A stretch of DNA of 64,000 bases from Streptomyces sp. NBC_01264 (GTDB taxonomy: Bacteria > Actinomycetota > Actinomycetes > Streptomycetales > Streptomycetaceae), in contig NZ_JAPEOX010000001.1 in NCBI RefSeq assembly GCF_026340675.1, positions 3,906,001 to 3,970,000 on the forward strand, in the 5' to 3' direction. This document shows, piece by piece, positions 24,895 to 32,918 of the stretch (positions are counted from its first letter, which is position 1; each line of letters begins with the position of its first letter). The position numbers were made by a program, and so were the translations under genes. Below the pieces are notes generated by a model, which ran no database searches, was not told the origin of the DNA, and saw only the letters and a program-made list of their open reading frames with translations.

Positions 24895-25905
24895 ATGGCT
24901 CGCAAGAACCCGGACTGGAATCCTGAACTCCTACGCCAACACCGCGAGAAGTTCGGGCTAACCTTGGAAGACACGGGGGAAAAGCTGCGCGAGATTGCCG
25001 AGCGACACGGCTTCAACATCGCGGCCAACTTCCAAACCGTCTGGGGCCACGAACGAGGATCGATATACCCGGGACCGCATTACCGTCGGGCCTATTGCCG
25101 CCTCTATCGTCGCAACGAAGCCCAACTGGGCTTCCGTGCAGCCCTCCCCGGAGAGGATGCCCCCGTGGATTCCATCCCGGTGGCCACGACCCGCACCTTG
25201 CCTGATCAGTCCGAAGCAGTCAGGCAGGCACTCGGCAGTATCCGCGCCGGCACTGCCGACGTGGACAGTGACGCTCTACGAGACCGGGTGATCGACGCGT
25301 GGCGTCGTCGCACGGCAGGCGGCAGCAACGACGGCCCGTCTGTGGTCCTGGTAGGAGGGTTCGCAGGATCCGGCAAATCCGAGTTCGCGAAGTTCCTCGG
25401 GGGTGTGACCGGCTGGCCAATCCTCGACAAAGACTCGCTGACGCGCCCACTCGTCGATCAGCTTTTGATCGCACTCGGTGGAGAGGCCCACGACCGAAGC
25501 TCGGCACTGTACCGCGAGAAGGTTCGCCCGCTCGAATACCGGTGCCTCATGGAGGCAGCCTGGGATAACGTCGACTGCGGAATCTCAACAATCCTCGACG
25601 CGCCGTTCATTGCCGAGTTCGCCCAGGCGGATTGGATGCAGCGATTCCAAAACCGATGCAGGTCCAAGCGGGTATCCGTAGCAACGATATGGGTCGAATG
25701 CGACCCAGAGTCCATGCGGGAGTACATCGAGTTCCGGGGCGCTGCCCGTGACGCCTGGAAGATGGAAGCATGGGACGAATACATTTCCACGGTCGATATG
25801 GAACTCCGACCTCAGGGACCCCACTTCATAGTCGATAACCGGCTCGGCGCGGCCGTGGCCCTGGTCGATGAAGCCCGGGACGTATTGAGCGGAGCAGACC
25901 TGTGA
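24895..25905 (+). CDS. HTH plus P-loop kinase fusion protein
   Basis: The 336-residue protein has two parts. Residues 1-90 resemble an XRE-type HTH (LLRQHREKFGLTLEDTGEKL, then QTVWGHERGSIYPG). Residues 145-336 form a P-loop kinase domain of the AAA_33 type: Walker A VVLVGGFAGSGKSEFAKFLG, then WPILDKDSLTRPLVDQLL, STILDAPFIAEFAQADW and a lid region EYIEFRGAARDAWKMEAWDE. The substrate is unknown; relatives phosphorylate small molecules or act as zeta-like toxins. An AGGAGGGG site precedes ATG 24895. It is coupled to the next gene (GTGA overlap). Cargo region with less extreme codon bias than the host. Confidence 0.8.
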   Translation: MARKNPDWNPELLRQHREKFGLTLEDTGEKLREIAERHGFNIAANFQTVWGHERGSIYPGPHYRRAYCRLYRRNEAQLGFRAALPGEDAPVDSIPVATTRTLPDQSEAVRQALGSIRAGTADVDSDALRDRVIDAWRRRTAGGSNDGPSVVLVGGFAGSGKSEFAKFLGGVTGWPILDKDSLTRPLVDQLLIALGGEAHDRSSALYREKVRPLEYRCLMEAAWDNVDCGISTILDAPFIAEFAQADWMQRFQNRCRSKRVSVATIWVECDPESMREYIEFRGAARDAWKMEAWDEYISTVDMELRPQGPHFIVDNRLGAAVALVDEARDVLSGADL

Positions 25906-26489
25906 CGCAGTCCGGCGTGGTCCTCTACGGGCCGCCCAGCTCCGGGAAGGACACGGTTTCTGCGGAGCTGTCTCGGCTCCGCCCAGAGTACGAGCTGTTC
26001 CAGCGTCTCAAGGCTGGCCCCGGCCGGACGACGGGCTACCGGCTCACGACGGCCGAGCACATTGAGCAGCTGGCCCGGGAGGGCGAACTCCTCTACCGGA
26101 ACTCCAGGTACGACGCTGAGTACGCCATCGACAAGCGTGGGGTGTCTGAGCTCGTGGACTCCGGGTGCATCCCCGTGATGCACATGGGCCAGGTCACCGG
26201 TGCCAGGGCAGTCGGAGCATTCCCGATTTCCTGGGTGAAGGTCCTGCTTTGGTGTCCGCGAGATGTCACGGAGGACCGCTGCCAGGGGCGTGGCGACAAG
26301 GACGTGGAGACGAGACTCAAGGTCTGGGACGAGACCCGGCGAGATCTCCTTGACCATGCGAGTGAACCGTGGTCGCTCGTGATCGAGACACAGAGCATCG
26401 ATCCTTCCCAAACTGCGCGCGCTATCGATCGAGCCGTACAGGACTCAACACTCGCCGAAGTACATGACATTGAAAAGTTGGTCGGATGA
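25902..26489 (+). CDS. Guanylate-kinase-like P-loop phosphotransferase
   Basis: The 195-residue protein begins VVLYGPPSSGKDTVSAELSR, a Walker A of the nucleoside-monophosphate-kinase type. GYRLTTAEHIEQLAREGELL and YDAEYAIDKRGVSELVDSG fit the guanylate kinase order, with GMP-binding Tyr and Glu likely among these residues. It lacks the usual strong TTR motif of housekeeping Gmk, so the substrate may differ. GTG 25902 overlaps the kinase-fusion stop, and its own stop overlaps the next start (ATGA). Three translationally coupled genes imply a joint pathway. Confidence 0.75.
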   Translation: MTQSGVVLYGPPSSGKDTVSAELSRLRPEYELFQRLKAGPGRTTGYRLTTAEHIEQLAREGELLYRNSRYDAEYAIDKRGVSELVDSGCIPVMHMGQVTGARAVGAFPISWVKVLLWCPRDVTEDRCQGRGDKDVETRLKVWDETRRDLLDHASEPWSLVIETQSIDPSQTARAIDRAVQDSTLAEVHDIEKLVG

Positions 26490-27328
26490 CGACGCTCGGC
26501 ATTCTGCATCCCGGGAGCATGGGCGCTGCTGTTGCTGCCCAAGCCAAGCGGACAGGTACAGATGTCTTTTGGTGCCCGGAGGGACGCAGCGAGGCCACCC
26601 GAGAGAGAGCACATCGGTACGACCTGAGCGAGGTACGCGACCTTGCGGAGATGGCCCAGCGCTGCGAAGTGATTCTCAGTCTGTGCCCGCCGGCCAACGC
26701 CGAAGAAGTCGCGACAGCGGTTGCAGCGGAGTCCTTCGCCGGGATCTACGTCGAAGGGAACGCGATCTCACCGGCGCGCATGGAGAGAATCAGCACGGCG
26801 CTGGCCTCGCGCGGCGCGACCGTAGTCGACGGCTCGGTCATCGGCTCGCCTCCGTCCGAAGTGAAGTCGCCGCAGCTGTACCTGTCGGGGCCGGATGACG
26901 CTGTGGCCGCCGTGGCCCTGCTGTTCGAGGGGACGGCCGTAGTGCCGCACCCCTTGGAGGGCGGTACCGGGAAGGCCTCCGCCCTGAAGCTCTCATACAC
27001 CAGCTACCAGAAGAGCAGCCGGGTGTTGGCAGCCGTCTCCTACGCCCTCGCCGATGACCACGGGGTGGGTGAGGAACTCCTCGCCATCGCGCAGGGCCGC
27101 TCTACGAGCTACCTGGCTGAGACCGCGTATATCCCGAAGGTTGCTGCACGGTCTTGGAGGTGGGCACCGGAGATGCGGGAGGCAGCAGACGCGCTCGATG
27201 AGGCAGGCCTACCGAGCGACCTCGCGGCAGCCTCAGCGCTAGTCATGGAGCGCTGGGCAGGTTCACGGGACCAGAAGCTGGACATCGGCGAGGCCCTCGC
27301 GAAGCTTCACACCGCACCAGAGGAGTAA
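26486..27328 (+). CDS. NAD(P)-binding 6-phosphogluconate-dehydrogenase-like oxidoreductase
   Basis: The 280-residue protein has an N-terminal Rossmann fold (TTLGILHPGSMGAAVAAQAK, where the usual GxGxxG is replaced by HPGSMG) and the catalytic-type segment VVDGSVIGSPPSEVKSPQLY. The C-terminal helical domain has the Lys region EGGTGKASALKLSYTSYQKS, like the DUF1932 domain of phosphogluconate dehydrogenase-like proteins. It is a member of the beta-hydroxyacid dehydrogenase superfamily with unknown substrate. It is coupled to the kinase-like gene upstream. Its 3' end overlaps the convergent HAD gene by 22 bases. Confidence 0.82.
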   Translation: MTTLGILHPGSMGAAVAAQAKRTGTDVFWCPEGRSEATRERAHRYDLSEVRDLAEMAQRCEVILSLCPPANAEEVATAVAAESFAGIYVEGNAISPARMERISTALASRGATVVDGSVIGSPPSEVKSPQLYLSGPDDAVAAVALLFEGTAVVPHPLEGGTGKASALKLSYTSYQKSSRVLAAVSYALADDHGVGEELLAIAQGRSTSYLAETAYIPKVAARSWRWAPEMREAADALDEAGLPSDLAAASALVMERWAGSRDQKLDIGEALAKLHTAPEE

Positions 27329-27978
27329 GCCGCGGTTTGCTCCAACAGCAAGCCGATTGCCTCTGAGGCAGTCCTCGCCTCCAGGTCGGGGCTGCGGGCC
27401 CCTGTCGGCCACTGCCGCCCGGCGGAAATCCATGCCGTCCGCAGCCCTGCCGCGCGACCACCTTCGATGTCTGTCTCAGGGTTGTCGCCCACCATCCAGC
27501 CCCCCTTGGCAAGGGTGGTGCCGCAGCGCTCTGCGGCGGCTTGGAAGACGGCCAGGTCGGGTTTCCGCACGCCGACCTCTCCCGACGCGCACACACCGTC
27601 GAACAGATCAGCCAGCCCCGCGCCCTCCAGCTTGGCTCGCTGGATGTCCACAGCACCATTAGTCACCACTCCGAGCGTCCAGCCGCTCGCCCGCATCCGA
27701 GCGAGGGCACCTGGCAGCCCGGGAAGACAACGTGCTCGGGCGGACATCCCCGAGACGTACTCGCTCCACAAGGATTCAACGGGATCAGCGAGGCTGAGGA
27801 CCGCCCTGAGCCTCGCTAGGTCCGCCGGGTAGGCCCGTGCATGGAGTGCCTCAACAATCACGTGCTCGGCCTGCACTGGCAGCACGCGAGACTCGCAGAA
27901 CTCCCGAGCCCACTCCTCAAGGCTGCCTTGCCTGTCGATCAGCGTGTTATCTAGGTCGAAGAGGGCGAGTAGCTGCAC
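27307..27978 (-). CDS. HAD family hydrolase
   Basis: The 223-residue protein shows the four HAD motifs: I, LALFDLDNTLIDRQGS; II, WTLGVVTNGAVD; III, the Lys in VGVRKPDLAVFQA; IV, GWMVGDNPETDIEGG. The cap domain is of the small helical C1 type. It probably dephosphorylates a small phosphorylated metabolite. GTG 27978 puts motif I close to the N-terminus, as in relatives; a TTG at 28029 would extend it into the end of the HEAT gene. It is co-oriented with and immediately downstream of the HEAT gene. Confidence 0.85.
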   Translation of the reverse strand: MQLLALFDLDNTLIDRQGSLEEWAREFCESRVLPVQAEHVIVEALHARAYPADLARLRAVLSLADPVESLWSEYVSGMSARARCLPGLPGALARMRASGWTLGVVTNGAVDIQRAKLEGAGLADLFDGVCASGEVGVRKPDLAVFQAAAERCGTTLAKGGWMVGDNPETDIEGGRAAGLRTAWISAGRQWPTGARSPDLEARTASEAIGLLLEQTAAYSSGAV

Positions 27979-28009
27979 GCTGTCTATGGTACAGGGCTTA
28001 CCGTCCGCC

Positions 28010-29815
28010 TCATTTCCCTTCTTGCTCAACAGGTAGGAGCCTCCTCATTCCCGGAAAATAGGTTTCCACAAATTCGCGAGCAATTTTCCTTGCCGCATCA
28101 TGGGGATCATTTGCGCATCTATCTAGGGCGAACTCTCGACGCTTCCTGTGTTCCCTCCTCCCTTCAGCCGACCTCCCCGCGAGAGCGGCATGTAGCGCTT
28201 CTCTCCGAACGGTCCAATCCTCCTCATTCACCGCACGACTAACAACAACCCCTCGACTCGTCAAATCCTCGCGCCAGTCACCCGACAAAGCCTCGATTGA
28301 AAGTCTCCGGACATTCAGGTCAGGATCGTTGACGGCTCGATCGATTAGAAGATCGCGAGTGAATACGTCACTACCCCACCCCTCGCGAAGCGCATCCAAG
28401 GCGGCGTACCGAACAGTCCAGTCCGGGTCGGCGACGGCACACGATCCAATCAATTCTCGCATGAAGTGATCATTTGGCCAGCCTGAATAAAGGGCTTGCA
28501 GCGCTTCCTCCCTCATCTCACCATTCGAATCATTCTCGATTCTATCTACAACGGCGCGATAAGTAGTCTCTTCGCGCGGCCATGAATGAACCAGAATGTC
28601 GAGAGCGACTTGCCGGACTGTTAATTCGACGTCGACACTCAGCCTCTCTAGGGAAATCTCTCGGAGCCTCTCCGACCTAGGCCGAACTTGACTTAGGGCC
28701 GCCAAGGCAGCGGCCCTTACGTATTCGCTCGCATCTGAGCGAGACCGCTCCTCCACGAGTTTTAGGACCTTCGGGTCATGCTCATAGTTCAAGCAAAGAC
28801 TGGTAACTGCCGCCTCGCGCAAATCTCCGTCCGGGTGAGATGCGGCACGCACAAGTAGATTGAACTCACCCCCGTCAGGTTCTCCAGCCATATCACCTAC
28901 CAATCGGCGTGAAAGATCTTCCGCCGCCCTTTCATTACGGTCGTTTATTTCCCCCACTTTCGCCAACGCCACGGCGATATCGTCAAGCGCAGGCCCTGTA
29001 AGGAGGTCTTGCCGAAGTGCAACAGTTGCGCTAGCGGCACCCGATGTCCCGCCAGCCTGACCCGCCAAAATCCCTGGATGTCGCGAAAGGCGCTGAAGTT
29101 CGATGCGAGCTTGATCCCAGAGAGCCTCCAGAGTGCGCCTACGGCCGTCTACCCTATCCAGTTCAACTTCGGCACGAGCCCGATATCTCAGGGCTTCATC
29201 GCGCCGATCTTCCGCGCCCGAACCTGCTCGAATATCAATCTGAGAGACCTGTCGCACATCGAGATCAATGATCACATCCCGCAGTGCGCCGATAATTTGA
29301 AGCAGCATATTCATGAGCATTTGCGCATCGCTCAAAGCCCATCGGAGATTGTCTGCCAATCGGAGAGCCTTTTCGAGATCCAGCTCTAATTTTAGACTAC
29401 TTGCATTATCCGCAATAGCGACAGGTGGGATCTCTCTGGCTGGTTCTAGAGTGGCCATTCGAATCGATCGACTATCCGACCGCAGAAGCAACTCGGCTTG
29501 AGTGCAGAGTTTCCGATATTGTTCCACCGAAACTCCGCCCGCGCGGCTAGTTATACTCAGGAAGGTTCGCACGAACCGTACTGACGGCATTGATGTCTCG
29601 CCTCTGTAGAGGCGATCGAGATGCGACTTTGAATAGTGCATCCTGCTGATCGGCGGTTCATTTCCAGCCCCGCCGGTCTCCTCGGGTTGGTTGGCAAGCC
29701 GCTGGAAGCTGTCAGACATGTCGCGTGTGCTGAGGCCAGCCGCTTCAGCCTCCAGCCGGAGAAGTCGACCAAGCGCCGCGCGCGAGCCTCCGTTGTCCAT
29801 CCCTAGTTGCGGCAC
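28010..29815 (-). CDS. Large HTH-like / coiled-coil / HEAT-repeat protein
   Basis: The protein has about 601 residues. The N-terminal 130 contain AALGRLLRLEAEAAGLSTRD and SHLDRLYRGETSMPSVRFVR, resembling an XRE-type DNA- or partner-binding region. The centre (ASSLKLELDLEKALRLADNL and onwards) is coiled coil. From about residue 320 there are at least six HEAT-like repeats of about 30 residues (VRAAALAALSQVRPRS, VRQVALDILVHSWPR, VRYAALDALREGWGS, VRRLSIEALSGDWRE, VRREALHAALAGRS). No catalytic motif is visible. The start is uncertain (GTG 29848, GTG 29815 with GGGAGG, or ATG 29800). G+C is clearly lower than the host, indicating foreign origin. Confidence 0.8.
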   Translation of the reverse strand: MPQLGMDNGGSRAALGRLLRLEAEAAGLSTRDMSDSFQRLANQPEETGGAGNEPPISRMHYSKSHLDRLYRGETSMPSVRFVRTFLSITSRAGGVSVEQYRKLCTQAELLLRSDSRSIRMATLEPAREIPPVAIADNASSLKLELDLEKALRLADNLRWALSDAQMLMNMLLQIIGALRDVIIDLDVRQVSQIDIRAGSGAEDRRDEALRYRARAEVELDRVDGRRRTLEALWDQARIELQRLSRHPGILAGQAGGTSGAASATVALRQDLLTGPALDDIAVALAKVGEINDRNERAAEDLSRRLVGDMAGEPDGGEFNLLVRAASHPDGDLREAAVTSLCLNYEHDPKVLKLVEERSRSDASEYVRAAALAALSQVRPRSERLREISLERLSVDVELTVRQVALDILVHSWPREETTYRAVVDRIENDSNGEMREEALQALYSGWPNDHFMRELIGSCAVADPDWTVRYAALDALREGWGSDVFTRDLLIDRAVNDPDLNVRRLSIEALSGDWREDLTSRGVVVSRAVNEEDWTVRREALHAALAGRSAEGRREHRKRREFALDRCANDPHDAARKIAREFVETYFPGMRRLLPVEQEGK

Positions 29816-29867
29816 TGCCCACGTCCCTCCCTGCGTCCGGCCAGGCACCCGGCGGCTGCCCCATGCG

Positions 29868-29910
29868 GTCCCTGCCCTGTCCCCTCCTGTCCCTGGGGCA
29901 GGGCAGGGAC
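29868..29910. promoter_or_regulatory. Inverted repeat with GGGACAGG iterations before the HEAT gene
   Basis: Perfect 12-bp arms GTCCCTGCCCTG (29868-29879) and CAGGGCAGGGAC (29899-29910) are embedded in further copies of CTGTCCC/GGGACAG between 29875 and 29956. The position upstream of the HEAT gene suggests an operator for its own HTH region or a transcription stop. Confidence 0.45.
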
Positions 29911-30056
29911 AGGGCCCATGGCCAGGGCAGGTTCTCTAGCTGCCCCACGCTGTCCCCCCTGGCCGCTTGAGAGTTGGGGGCAGACGCCTTCAGCACGATT
30001 CTCGCCTGGACCGCCACGCCAGGCATGAGGTTCTGGCGCGTACCTCAAGGAGAAAA

Positions 30057-30254
30057 GTGCTCGAGTACGTCTTCGACAACGGGTTCGAAACCCTCCCCCT
30101 CGACTGCGGGTCTCCCTGGGGGCTCGCAGTCGCAGCCGCCCCAGAGTGCCTCGGCGCTCTAGCTGCCGCGTGCATCATCGCCGGCATCTCGTGGTGCAGG
30201 CTCAAGCTGCGCAAGCTCCGGAAGCCGTCAGTGCCTGAACAGGAGCAGAACTAA
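30057..30254 (+). CDS. Small single-span membrane protein
   Basis: The 65-residue protein is read from GTG 30057 after AAGGAG. It has a hydrophobic span (LGALAAACIIAGISWC) followed by a strongly basic tail (RLKLRKLRKPSVPEQ), predicting an outside-N, inside-C topology. It is the last gene before attR. No family is recognised; possibilities include a holin-like, toxic or exclusion peptide. Confidence 0.6.
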   Translation: MLEYVFDNGFETLPLDCGSPWGLAVAAAPECLGALAAACIIAGISWCRLKLRKLRKPSVPEQEQN

Positions 30255-30295
30255 GCAGGCGGCGAGGTCAGGCGCCCCTACTGCCAAGCCATCAA

Positions 30296-30316
30296 CGTCT
30301 CAGTTTTCGTCTCATT
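30296..30316. other. Probable integrase arm-type binding sites, right end
   Basis: CGTCTCAGTT (30296-30305) is followed 12 bp later by CGTCTCATT (30308-30316), the same paired motif and spacing as at 12855-12876 and in the same orientation. Confidence 0.5.
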
Positions 30317-30431
30317 CATCGTCGTACGCAGCGGTTCAGGCTCATCCATACCTCTGCGACGGTCACAGCGGTCGGCCGGAGTTGAACGTGCTTGAACACG
30401 CCTAGCTCTGACAATGATCACAACGGACAAA

Positions 30432-30475
30432 CCTGCAAAGCGAGTTACGCCGGTTCGATTCCGGTCACGGCTTCT
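30432..30475 (+). repeat. attR, 44-bp direct repeat (tRNA-Cys 3' part)
   Basis: It is a perfect copy of 12747-12790. It lacks the 5' half of the tRNA, so it is an att site, not a tRNA gene. Confidence 0.95.
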
Positions 30476-30480
30476 ACGAC

Positions 30481-30513
30481 GAAGGCCGCTCAGGACATTC
30501 CTGAGCGGCCTTC
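30481..30513. terminator. Hairpin terminator after attR
   Basis: Perfect 14-bp arms (30481-30494 GAAGGCCGCTCAGG; 30500-30513) enclose ACATT. It was presumably the original terminator of tRNA-Cys before integration and now ends the convergent lipoprotein gene. Confidence 0.8.
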
Positions 30514-30530
30514 GTCCTGTCACCCGTCGG

Positions 30531-31085
30531 TTAGGCGGAGCAGTGCAGCTGCTCCACCGCGAACCGGTGATACGGCCCCATCATCTCCGTGAAATAGGCG
30601 CGCGGAGCTTTCGGTTTCCCCACCCCGGACCCACTGGTCAGGACGAGCTCCACTTTGTAGGGGCCCTCGGGGCTCTTGCACGTGAAGGAGATCGCCGCGC
30701 CACTGTTCCAGACGATCCCGCTGCTTCCGATCTTGATCCTGTCGGGGTTCGCCTTCTCCCAACTGAACCAATCGAAGTTCTGCTCCACAGAAATCCGCGA
30801 GGCACGGGCGCTGAAACGGAGGTCCCCATCGACATACAGGTGACACGAGGTCCCCTTGTTGTTTCGGGGCAGAGCGAACATGGCCGGCGAATCGTCCCGG
30901 ACCTTGTTTCCGTTGCCGGCCGTCCGGGCCACATCCTTGCCCGCGAAGGCGCCCATACCCCAGCAGACACGGTCCGGCAGCGGTGCCGCCCCCGGCCCGG
31001 TCTGGCCTGAGCATGCGGACAGGACCACGACCAGGACCGCGGCGATCGCGCTCGCAGCGAAGCCGGGGAACCACTTGAGCGCCAT
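30531..31085 (-). CDS. Putative lipoprotein of the type VII-associated locus
   Basis: The 184-residue protein has a signal peptide with a lipobox (AAVLVVVLSACSGQTGPG), predicting a lipid-anchored extracellular protein. The mature part has four Cys (RVCWGMGAFAG, TSCHLYVDGDLR, ISFTCKSPEGPYK, VEQLHCSA), perhaps two disulfides. It starts one base after the stop of the large upstream gene, so it was in the same operon. Function unknown; possibly a partner or immunity lipoprotein for the secreted upstream protein (inference). Confidence 0.8.
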   Translation of the reverse strand: MALKWFPGFAASAIAAVLVVVLSACSGQTGPGAAPLPDRVCWGMGAFAGKDVARTAGNGNKVRDDSPAMFALPRNNKGTSCHLYVDGDLRFSARASRISVEQNFDWFSWEKANPDRIKIGSSGIVWNSGAAISFTCKSPEGPYKVELVLTSGSGVGKPKAPRAYFTEMMGPYHRFAVEQLHCSA

Positions 31086-31542
31086 ATCAGGAACCCGCCT
31101 TACCGGAAGCCATGAGATTCCGGCCCGTCGAATGCGCGGTCCCGCTCTCCCTCGACGCACCCAGCTTGAGGTCGTCGATGTCCGTGGCCGTCATGTCCGA
31201 GCCCCTGGCCGCGTTCGCGACGGCAGCCGCCGCCGCCGCCCTGCTCGCTGCCCCCTCCGCATCCACGTAGTCGGCCATGACCCCCTTCTCGGTCTTGCCC
31301 GTCTTCTCCGCCACGTCTTCCTTGGCGCTGTCGACGACCGCCTCGGTGATGTCCTCCTGAAGCCATTCGACGACGTCCCCCGCCAGCGGGACCAGTTCCA
31401 GGTACTTGCCACCCGCCATGGTGATACCGCGATTGACCCACTTCGCGCTGTCCTCGACGCCCTTTACGTACTCTTCGTTGGCGTGGGCGGCAGCGCCATA
31501 GGTCCCCTGCGCCCTGGCCTCGGAAAGCATGCCCGCGATCTG

Positions 31543-32918
31543 CAGGGCGGTTGCAAGTTCCGGGGTCGTGCGAGCCGGTCGGTGTTGTGGCGGGTTGGGG
31601 TGGTTAGAGGAGCAGGCGCGGGCTTCGTGATCATTTGGGTGTCTACGCCCGTTGATCATGAGGTGGCCCGTGCCTGCTGCCATATCTTCTCCCGTCCCGG
31701 CTGTGCTTGTGAGGCTGGGTCCGCTGGACGCTGACCGGGTCGCTGATCTGCGCCCCTACTTCGATGCAGTGCCCGATCCGCGCTCACTGCGGGGCCGCTG
31801 GTACTCACTGACCGCGGTCCTGCTGGTGTGTGCCTGCGCGGTCGTCTCGGGAGCCAGGAGCATCGACGAGCTCGCCGAGTGGGGCCAGCGCGCCTCGGAC
31901 ACACTCCTGACAGTGATCGGTATCCGCCGTCACCTGCTCGGATGGCGGCGCGCCCCGTCGCCGGCCACGATCGGTCGCGTGCTGGGGGCTGTCGACGGCG
32001 ATGTGCTGGACCGGGCGGTGGGCGCCTACCTGGCCGACCGGCACCGTGCTGCCACCGAGCCCACCCGGACACCACCCTCGGCGTCGGAGCGGCTGCGTGT
32101 GATCGCTGTCGACGGCAAAGCACTCAAGGGATCAGCCCGTCTCACCGCGAAGCGCCGACACCTGCTCTCCGCGGTCACACACGGCACCGTCGTCACCATC
32201 GCCCAGGTGGAGGTCGGCGCGAAGACGAACGAGACCACACACTTCCAACCGCTTCTGACACCGCTGGACCTGGCCGGCACCGTCGTCACCTTCGACGCCC
32301 TCCACTCGGTCCGAGCGAACATCACCTGGCTGGTCGAGACCAAGAAGGCCCACTACATCGCCGTGATCAAGACCAACCAGCCGACGGCTCACCGCCAGCT
32401 CGCATCCCTGCCGTGGCGGGACATCTCCATCCAGCACACCGCCTCCGCCACCGGGCACGGCAGGCGCGAGTCCCGCTCGGTCAAGACCTGCGCCGTCCCC
32501 GACCAACTCGGCGGGATCGCTTTTCCCCACGCCCGCCTGGCCATCCGCATCCACCGGCGCCGCAAGCAGACCGGCCAGCGCGAGACCCGGGAGAGCGTCT
32601 ACGCCGTCACCAGCCTCGACGCCCACCAAGCCACCCCAGCCGACCTGGCCGCCGCAATCCGCGGGCACTGGGGCATCGAGAACTCCTCGCACCACACCAG
32701 GGACGTCACTTTCGCCGAGGACGCCTCCACCGTCCACACCCGAACCGCACCCCGCGCGATGGCAACTCTCCGCAACCTCGCCATCGGCGCCCTGAAAACC
32801 CTCGGCGCCGCCAACATCGCCAAGACCACCCGAGCCATCCGCCACGAACCGCAACGAGCACTCGGCATCCTGGGCATCACCCACGATCCGGACACCCACG
32901 GAACTTGATCAAGCCCTG
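31543..32918 (+). mobile_element. ISAs1-family insertion sequence, complete
   Basis: It is 1376 bp long. Its terminal inverted repeats start CAGGGCGGTTGCAAGTTCCG at the left and, on the other strand, CAGGGCTTGATCAAGTTCCG at the right (17 of 20 matched). It is flanked by a perfect 9-bp target duplication CGCGATCTG (31534-31542 and 32919-32927). It carries a single transposase gene. Intact ends and duplication suggest recent insertion. Confidence 0.93.
31658..32908 (+). CDS. ISAs1-family transposase
   Basis: The 416-residue DDE transposase has the ISAs1 N-terminal domain (RPYFDAVPDPRSLRGRWYSL). The catalytic residues appear in RVIAVDGKALKGSARLT (D), GTVVTFDALHSVRANITW (D) and RGHWGIENSSHHTRDVTFAE (E). 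Length is normal and the frame is unbroken, so it is probably active. ATG 31658 is used; a TTG two codons earlier is in frame. It is transcribed opposite to the interrupted host gene. Confidence 0.95.
   Translation: MRWPVPAAISSPVPAVLVRLGPLDADRVADLRPYFDAVPDPRSLRGRWYSLTAVLLVCACAVVSGARSIDELAEWGQRASDTLLTVIGIRRHLLGWRRAPSPATIGRVLGAVDGDVLDRAVGAYLADRHRAATEPTRTPPSASERLRVIAVDGKALKGSARLTAKRRHLLSAVTHGTVVTIAQVEVGAKTNETTHFQPLLTPLDLAGTVVTFDALHSVRANITWLVETKKAHYIAVIKTNQPTAHRQLASLPWRDISIQHTASATGHGRRESRSVKTCAVPDQLGGIAFPHARLAIRIHRRRKQTGQRETRESVYAVTSLDAHQATPADLAAAIRGHWGIENSSHHTRDVTFAEDASTVHTRTAPRAMATLRNLAIGALKTLGAANIAKTTRAIRHEPQRALGILGITHDPDTHGT

Larger units (their letters stand above)
12747..30475. mobile_element. 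Integrated actinomycete integrative and conjugative element (AICE), 17.7 kb
   Basis: The element is bounded by perfect 44-bp direct repeats (12747-12790, 30432-30475) matching the anticodon-to-3' end of tRNA-Cys. Inside are a tyrosine integrase and excisionase next to attL, an iteron array, a primase-polymerase with a DUF3987 protein, an FtsK-like TraB translocase with Spd-like membrane proteins, and a divergent GntR regulator. This is the defining AICE set (double-stranded DNA transfer by one TraB protein, RepPP-type replication). All core genes look intact, so the element may still excise and transfer. The right third (24895-30254) is cargo. Confidence 0.93.

Noticed and set aside
30414..30475. 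A second tRNA-Cys gene near 30.45 kb.
   Set aside because: Only the anticodon-to-3' half is present; the acceptor 5' strand and D arm are missing. It is the attR copy.
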